Positions 59,214 to 64,000 of a DNA stretch of 64,000 nucleotides are shown here, piece by piece. A model generated the notes under the pieces. The model was not told the DNA's origin, made no database searches, and was given only the letters and a program-made list of their open reading frames with translations. Origin of the DNA: Dokdonia pacifica (lineage in GTDB: Bacteria; Bacteroidota; Bacteroidia; Flavobacteriales; Flavobacteriaceae); assembly GCF_900188275.1 (NCBI RefSeq), contig NZ_FZNY01000002.1, forward strand, positions 310,001 to 374,000, read 5' to 3'. Position 1 is the first letter of the stretch. Every line of letters starts with the position of its first letter. Position numbers and translations under genes: made by a program.

Positions 59214-61067
59214 TTATCTAGTAACTGATTTCAAATACTTATATCTTTGCTTATTAATACGCTTGAAAAGATTAAAACCTAAACCAAATTGAACTGATTT
59301 GAAATAATGATTATAAGTTGTTTCAATATTAATACCATTAGCAATAAAAGATATACCAGTTACATAGTTTGAGGTAAAATCATTAATCATGAGGGGTTTA
59401 TTATTTTTTATACAATACCCAACTTTTCCATATAGATTTCCAAGGAATCTAAAATATAAACCAGCGTCATAACTTTCTATATTTGTAAAGGTGTTAAAAT
59501 TACCAGCAAACACTCCAAACCTGTTGTAAATAATAAAAGTAGATATACTTGAAGTATCAAAATTATTATAAACATCTTCTAGGTCATTTAAAATGTTGGA
59601 TGAATCATCAAAGTATGTATTTAATCCATCTATAGGTTCATTAACAAAATTATATGTTACCCCTAGTTTTAACACTCGGTGCTTTAGTTTTTTCTTTTCA
59701 TAATTGTTTTTTATTCTAGCTAATTCGGCACTTGAATTGTTATTAACTATCTTGCTAATTTTAGTCTGTTTATAAATTAGTTCTGATTTTATTTTTTTTA
59801 GTTCAGTATTATTAAGGCTATAGGGCTTAGAAGTATAATCGTTAATTTTGTCTATTGCATTATTTAAGTTGATCAACCCGTTCTCATAATCTCTGTTCTT
59901 GCATTCTTTTTTCCCTTTTTTTACATTCATTTTAATACTTTTCAACCACGCTTCCTCTAACTTTTTAACAGACGCTTTTGTATTAAAATAATCATGCTTT
60001 TCTTCAAAATAATATAAGTTTTCAAGACTAGAGATTGATTTGTTGAGCTTAACTTCGTTTTTTAATTGTGCATGTAATTTTAATAGCTTAGGCAGCTCCA
60101 TTTTTTTAAGTTCTCTATCACACTTCTGAATTTCTGTTAAGAGTTTTTTATCTCCTGTTAGTTTATAGAGTTCATTAAAAACTTTTTTAGCGTATTCAAA
60201 ATCTTTACTAATAAAGCTATTGTTTACTGCTAATTTGGCTTTTATAATTAATGTGCTTTCAGTGTTTTGAGAAAGATAAACGTTAATATTTGCGTTGTAA
60301 ACAATTAGAGCTTCAAGAATATTATTTTGACTAATTAATACATCTAATTTGTTTTTTATTTCAATCCTTTTTTGCTCCTGTATAATTAACGCTATTTCCC
60401 TTTTTTTAGAAGCTAATTCTGCAGGCAAACTTGGAAAAAGCCTTTCTGCTTCATTAATAAGTTTAGATGCTTGTTGTATATCCAATGAAGACTTTAAAGA
60501 ATTTAAATAGAAATCTAATGCTTTATTGTGAATGTTAGAGCGCATTTTAGTTATTAAAGTAGAATCTTTAATAATTGATGAATTATCTTCTAGTGTAGTC
60601 TTAGCTTCTAAAAATTTATTGTTTTTAACTAAATCTTCAATTTTTAAAATATAGAAATCTTTAGAGTGAGATTCTAGAAAACCAGCAAATCGTTGATCTA
60701 AATTTTCATTTCTTCCTAAACTCGCATTTTTACCTCCTATAAAAATATTTTTATTTTCAATTTGTTTGTTTCCATTACAGTCAATATACTCTAGTGGCCA
60801 ATTTATAGATTTATTATAATTGTATAATTGTCCAGATATGATATAAGTATATTTATTAGATTTTATAGGATCAGTGCAAATAGTGTAATATAATTTAAAT
60901 TCTACTTCCACCTTTACCTGATGGTCTGAATATATTTCTGTTTTGAATAATTCATAGTTCTTGGAAACCGAATGCCCAGTATGACTTATTAGACAAAGAC
61001 AAATAAATAGAAGTTTATATTTATTCTTTCTTGAGTTTGTTAATTGTTGTAGGTAATGTATCGACAT
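59214..61067 (-). CDS. large exported protein with helical repeats and C-terminal beta-barrel
   Basis: 617 residues, low G+C codon use. After a signal-like segment (KLLFICLCLISHTGHS), residues about 40-120 are beta-rich (KVEVEFKLYYTICTDP, YTYIISGQLYNYN). Residues about 150-470 are a long charged helical region with TPR-like periodicity and coiled-coil potential (LLKLHAQLKNEVKLNKSISSLENLYYFEE). The last 150 residues have outer-membrane barrel patterns (YDAGLYFRFLGNLYGKVGYCI, YVTGISFIANGINIETTYNHYF). I recognise no family. It overlaps the upstream glycosidase-like gene by 28 nt, so they are one operon. Confidence 0.72.
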   Translation of the reverse strand: MSIHYLQQLTNSRKNKYKLLFICLCLISHTGHSVSKNYELFKTEIYSDHQVKVEVEFKLYYTICTDPIKSNKYTYIISGQLYNYNKSINWPLEYIDCNGNKQIENKNIFIGGKNASLGRNENLDQRFAGFLESHSKDFYILKIEDLVKNNKFLEAKTTLEDNSSIIKDSTLITKMRSNIHNKALDFYLNSLKSSLDIQQASKLINEAERLFPSLPAELASKKREIALIIQEQKRIEIKNKLDVLISQNNILEALIVYNANINVYLSQNTESTLIIKAKLAVNNSFISKDFEYAKKVFNELYKLTGDKKLLTEIQKCDRELKKMELPKLLKLHAQLKNEVKLNKSISSLENLYYFEEKHDYFNTKASVKKLEEAWLKSIKMNVKKGKKECKNRDYENGLINLNNAIDKINDYTSKPYSLNNTELKKIKSELIYKQTKISKIVNNNSSAELARIKNNYEKKKLKHRVLKLGVTYNFVNEPIDGLNTYFDDSSNILNDLEDVYNNFDTSSISTFIIYNRFGVFAGNFNTFTNIESYDAGLYFRFLGNLYGKVGYCIKNNKPLMINDFTSNYVTGISFIANGINIETTYNHYFKSVQFGLGFNLFKRINKQRYKYLKSVTR

Positions 61068-61786
61068 ACTATGTTTGTTGATTGATTAGAAGGATTTTGA
61101 ATATATGGAATTGACATAACAGATCTTACACTTTCAATAGACAGGGCATTAAAACAATCATACTGTTTGTTGAAAAATTGAGCTATTTCATAGAAAGTAA
61201 CTTCTTCATGAGAAATGGCAAATACAATAAAAGCGTCTCCATTACTGTTTTTGTATTTACCCACAGCACTTCTAATATGTCTGTTTTGAGAATTAGGGTT
61301 AAACGCAGGATGAATTTTACCATTAGTAATTAAAGCAGGGCCAGATTGAATGCCAAATATGATATTTTGATGGTTTTGGATTTCTGATGTTTGACATATT
61401 ATTACATCTTTATCTGTTACTAAAAATGCACCATTAGGTTTTAAAAAAAAATTGCCAGTGCCATCAGCTATTTCTACATTTTTAATAAGCGTATTATTAT
61501 TTATAAATAAGCCTATTGGCTCACAATTAGAGTCTACAATGCTGGCTGTAGATAAAAAGATGTCATCTGTATTCAATAACTTTATAAAGTCATTATGTGG
61601 AACGCTATTATTGTTTTCAAGGATTGAAAAATTTTTAACCGAATTTGTGTCGAGTTTAATTTTAAAAATATCAAATTTCTTCCCGTTAAAAATTGGTGTA
61701 TCAGACTCTATTTGAGATTTTAGTATATATGTGTTTGTTAGCATTATTACAAAAAGAAAAAAGTATTTCTTAAGGATCATATTCAT
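61040..61786 (-). CDS. phosphodiester glycosidase-like (DUF2233/NAGPA) protein, degenerate
   Basis: 248 residues with signal peptide (YILKSQ). FFLKPNGAFLVTDKDVIICQ, GIQSGPALITNGKIHPAF, SAVGKYKNSNGDAFIVFAIS and VTFYEIAQFFNKQYDCFNAL follow the DUF2233/NAGPA pattern. Compared with its neighbour (CNDALYLDGAISQMY) the usual LDGxxSxM motif has become LSIESVRSVMS, so the catalytic Asp-Gly is missing and activity is doubtful. Probably exported. Part of an operon with the genes on both sides; the next gene starts inside its 3' end. Confidence 0.82.
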   Translation of the reverse strand: MNMILKKYFFLFVIMLTNTYILKSQIESDTPIFNGKKFDIFKIKLDTNSVKNFSILENNNSVPHNDFIKLLNTDDIFLSTASIVDSNCEPIGLFINNNTLIKNVEIADGTGNFFLKPNGAFLVTDKDVIICQTSEIQNHQNIIFGIQSGPALITNGKIHPAFNPNSQNRHIRSAVGKYKNSNGDAFIVFAISHEEVTFYEIAQFFNKQYDCFNALSIESVRSVMSIPYIQNPSNQSTNIVCRYITYNN

Positions 61787-61798
61787 TTGGTTTTAATC

Positions 61799-63001
61799 TT
61801 AGTCATTTTTAGCTTTTACATATATTAATGATCCAAAATTCCTGCCTCTAGTTTTAAGACTTTTCTTGTTTTTAAGATACATTTGAGAAATTGCCCCGTC
61901 TAGATATAAAGCATCATTACATGAAAAGACATCTTTGAATATGGATGAAAAATCGAAAAAGTTAGTATTTTGATTTTTAGATATTATAAATACAGCTCTA
62001 TTATTAGGCATGATACCAACGCCAGATCTATTGTAAACGTTAGGAGAACCATAATTGAACTTATCATGCCTTTTGCCATTATTTAATAATAAAGGACCAG
62101 ATTGAGTAGCAAAATTGGGTTTGATTTTTTTATTGATAAAAGTGTTGGTTTCTGAAACAAATACACTGTCATTTTTAGTAAAAAAAATGCCATTTGGTAG
62201 CATAAAAAAATTATTATTCGCACTTTTTCCTTTGTTTACATCTTTAATGATACTATCATTTGTAACTAGTAATCCCACTGGAGCTAGATTTCTATCAAAC
62301 ATACCTCCATTTGTAATCATTAAAATGTCATTATTACTATTGTTTTGACTTTGTATAAACTTATCAATTGAAACACCTCTCGCTTTGTTTTGTATAGGAT
62401 TATCATTGCCATTTGTAATTTTTATTTCCTGTTTAGCAGGATTAGTAATAAAGGCATAATACGTTTCCTTTTTAAAAATAAAAGAGTACTCTCCTTCAGG
62501 AAGGCTCTTAACAATTGTTGTCATGTTTTTTCTTGAGGTATTCGCCTTTTCCTTTAGTTTATCAAGCTTAATAAAATCTTTAATTGTTTGTTCTTTTCTA
62601 TTTATTAGTAAAATGGTGCTTACCCATTCGTTATAGCAACTATCAAACTCTTTTTTTTGTTTTTTTAAACCCGCTATTACATCTATACTTTTAGAAGAAT
62701 CACTAAGTGATTCTGAATTTGATAACACGGTAATGATCTTTTTGCTTAATTCTTTAAGCTTAGTAGTTTTTTCAGTTTTCTTTTTTGTTAGAGATAACAG
62801 TTCATTTTCTAAACTTTGTTTGTTATTAAGTTTAAGTTTGCTGCTTAAGATATAATATTGCTCAATCTCAGAGTAAAACTGATCTATTGAAGCTTGTAGT
62901 GTTTTACTGTGAGAAGAAGGGCTTGCTGTTAAATCCTTGTTTTGTGCATTTAGTTTTAAAACAAAAAAGAAGCTTATTAAAAGTGTTAATATAGGTTTCA
63001 T
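61799..63001 (-). CDS. phosphodiester glycosidase (DUF2233/NAGPA) with N-terminal coiled coil
   Basis: 400 residues with signal peptide (VLKLNAQ). Residues about 30-170 are a lysine-rich coiled coil. The C-terminal 240 residues are the NAGPA-like domain: LMITNGGMFDRNLAPVGL, NFFMLPNGIFFTKND, ATQSGPLLLNNGKRHDKFN, SGVGIMPNNRAVFIIS and CNDALYLDGAISQMY with all key residues intact. The family includes the human uncovering enzyme and bacterial YigE-like proteins that cut sugar phosphodiesters; the natural bacterial substrate is unknown. Only one nt separates it from the upstream LamG/HYR gene. Confidence 0.85.
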   Translation of the reverse strand: MKPILTLLISFFFVLKLNAQNKDLTASPSSHSKTLQASIDQFYSEIEQYYILSSKLKLNNKQSLENELLSLTKKKTEKTTKLKELSKKIITVLSNSESLSDSSKSIDVIAGLKKQKKEFDSCYNEWVSTILLINRKEQTIKDFIKLDKLKEKANTSRKNMTTIVKSLPEGEYSFIFKKETYYAFITNPAKQEIKITNGNDNPIQNKARGVSIDKFIQSQNNSNNDILMITNGGMFDRNLAPVGLLVTNDSIIKDVNKGKSANNNFFMLPNGIFFTKNDSVFVSETNTFINKKIKPNFATQSGPLLLNNGKRHDKFNYGSPNVYNRSGVGIMPNNRAVFIISKNQNTNFFDFSSIFKDVFSCNDALYLDGAISQMYLKNKKSLKTRGRNFGSLIYVKAKND

Positions 63002-63002
63002 G

Positions 63003-64000
63003 TTATTTTAGTATTAGATTAATTGCAGAAGCTATACCTATTTCTGAATCAATGGTATTATTATATACGGGGCTTTTTCGTTTGGATAAGAAATCTTTTC
63101 TGGTAGCCTCTCCTTCATATATTTCTATACTTACAGTATTAAGGCCTTTGGTTCCAGTATTCCACGCTTTTATTGTTAAAAAATTGCTTCCTGTTTTTAA
63201 TTCTATTTTTGCTGTTATTACGTCTTTTTTCTTGTTGTCTTTGTTATATATTTTCTTTTTATGAATAATCTCTTCTGAATTAAAAAATAGAGAAATGATG
63301 TCTCCATCTTCGTATTTATGATCATATAAGAATACAGTGTGAATTTTTTTTGTTAATTCAAAAGAATCTTTTGTAATAATTGAATCTTTAATTATAGGTT
63401 TTGTTGGTTTAGGTTTAGATATGGGAGGTAGTTCTGCAGTTTCTTTTTTAATTTCAATTATTTGTTCACACATTGAGGTATTTCCAGAATCATCGGTAGC
63501 ATAGTAGAATTTATGGTGTTTTCCATAATCTGTAAATAAAGTATCTAATTTTTTTAAGTTGATAGCACTGCAATTATCATAGACTAAAGGCTGTTTTGTA
63601 AATACTTTAACAGGAAGGCTTTTAGCAATAATAACTGTATCTTTTGGGCAATTAATTATAGGAGAAATAGTATCAATAACTTCAATGGTGAATTGACAAA
63701 ATTTGGTTCTATTATTATTGGTTTTTTTTAATACAACTTTGTTTATGCCTACAGGAAATAAAGAACCACTAGGAAGCCCTTTTACTACTGAACTTTTAGA
63801 GTTTACACAGGGACTATTTGATGTAGTTAAATAATCAACCTCTGCGTCACAACTATTTTTTGAGCAATAAACTTTGATATTGTTGGAGCAGGTTATTTCA
63901 TTTGAGAAATCTACATCATTTATTGTATACATCTCATTAATAATTTCTGTTTCAGAAAGCGATCTATTAAATAGTTTTAAATCATCAATAGCACCAACAA
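63003..64000 (-). CDS. large secreted LamG/HYR-domain protein (incomplete, open at window edge)
   Basis: The frame has no stop up to base 64000, so the gene continues to the right; the visible 332 codons are its C-terminal part. Upstream of the ATG at 63932 the frame reads VGAIDDLKLFNRSLSETEI, the usual end of a LamG-like jellyroll domain, so that ATG is internal. Then follows a cysteine-paired region, one HYR-like domain (VIDTISPIINCPKDTVI, VYDNCSAINLKKLDTLF, YYATDDSGNTSMCEQIIEI), a proline linker and a beta-rich domain (FLYDHKYEDGDIISLFFN, SNFLTIKAWNTGTKGLNTVSIEIYEG). Surface adhesion or carbohydrate binding is likely. First gene seen of the cassette. Confidence 0.82.
   Translation of the reverse strand, partial: VGAIDDLKLFNRSLSETEIINEMYTINDVDFSNEITCSNNIKVYCSKNSCDAEVDYLTTSNSPCVNSKSSVVKGLPSGSLFPVGINKVVLKKTNNNRTKFCQFTIEVIDTISPIINCPKDTVIIAKSLPVKVFTKQPLVYDNCSAINLKKLDTLFTDYGKHHKFYYATDDSGNTSMCEQIIEIKKETAELPPISKPKPTKPIIKDSIITKDSFELTKKIHTVFLYDHKYEDGDIISLFFNSEEIIHKKKIYNKDNKKKDVITAKIELKTGSNFLTIKAWNTGTKGLNTVSIEIYEGEATRKDFLSKRKSPVYNNTIDSEIGIASAINLILK

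Noticed and set aside
59214-64000. The cassette as a prophage or integrated plasmid
   Set aside because: I see no integrase, tail, capsid, replication or mobilisation gene, and no attachment-site repeats. The nearest tRNA (58468-58541) has no second partial copy in the window.

Overview
The window is chromosomal DNA from a member of the Bacteroidota, almost certainly a (marine) Flavobacteriaceae. Four things point there: low G+C; clear flavobacterial promoter boxes (TAnnTTTG, several with an upstream TTG at 19 nt) and almost no Shine-Dalgarno sequences; the gliding genes gldF and gldG next to dnaN; and many lineage-typical families (type III and type II glutamine synthetases, DUF5117/DUF4953 metalloprotease, paired DUF368 proteins, outer-membrane TonB-type receptor, START-like protein). 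A 10-bp palindromic core, TTTCGCGAAA, occurs 12 times and is a signature of this genome; I associate it with Dokdonia-like flavobacteria but cannot verify that here.

Layout. 1-10.1 kb (all minus strand): a curli amyloid locus. It holds five large tandem curlin-repeat fibre subunits (8674-10119, 6938-8377, 5379-6839, 3903-5357, 2339-3793), separated by intrinsic terminators except for one 21-nt junction, then a small CsgB-like protein, CsgE fused to a CsgC/CsgH-like domain, CsgF, and the start of CsgG, which runs off the window. 10.6-14 kb: divergent glutamine synthetases GSIII (minus) and GSII (plus) sharing an intergenic region with two matching -7 boxes and a perfect 9-bp inverted repeat. 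14.2-15.6 kb: MepB-like protein and a Na+/Ca2+ exchanger. 15.8-22.9 kb (plus): Rel (ppGpp), Fur-like regulator, PurA, then OstA/LptA-like protein and a class III aminotransferase. 23.1-29.1 kb (minus): OmpA-family protein, threonine aldolase, secreted zinc metalloprotease, beta-propeller lipoprotein. 29.3-40.2 kb (plus): prfB with its programmed +1 frameshift, HAD hydrolase, ArsC/Spx-like protein, small periplasmic protein, TonB-type receptor, lipoprotein, gldF-gldG, dnaN, M28 peptidase, tRNA-His. 40.7-46.6 kb: small cytosolic proteins, CotH protein, PagL-like outer-membrane enzyme with a DUF2807 lipoprotein, LysM protein. 46.7-53.1 kb (minus): TPR protein, two overlapping DUF368 (PopT-like) genes, aroE, DUF349 protein. 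53.3-58.5 kb: DUF2141 protein, OxyR, AIM24-like protein, YqgE, class IV aminotransferase, START-like protein, tRNA-Met. 59.2-64 kb (minus): a less familiar four-gene secreted/surface cassette with two phosphodiester-glycosidase-like (DUF2233/NAGPA) proteins, a large LamG/HYR protein open to the window edge, and a helical-plus-beta-barrel protein.

How it fits together: the curli genes encode fibre subunits and their own secretion apparatus. The Rel-Fur-PurA run links the stringent response to purine synthesis. The gld genes give part of the gliding ABC transporter. The terminal cassette looks accessory and is the best candidate for an undescribed system. The most striking non-coding signal is the family of TTTCGCGAAA palindromes and two longer composite elements that share their terminal sequence, which together look like a mobile or structural repeat family.
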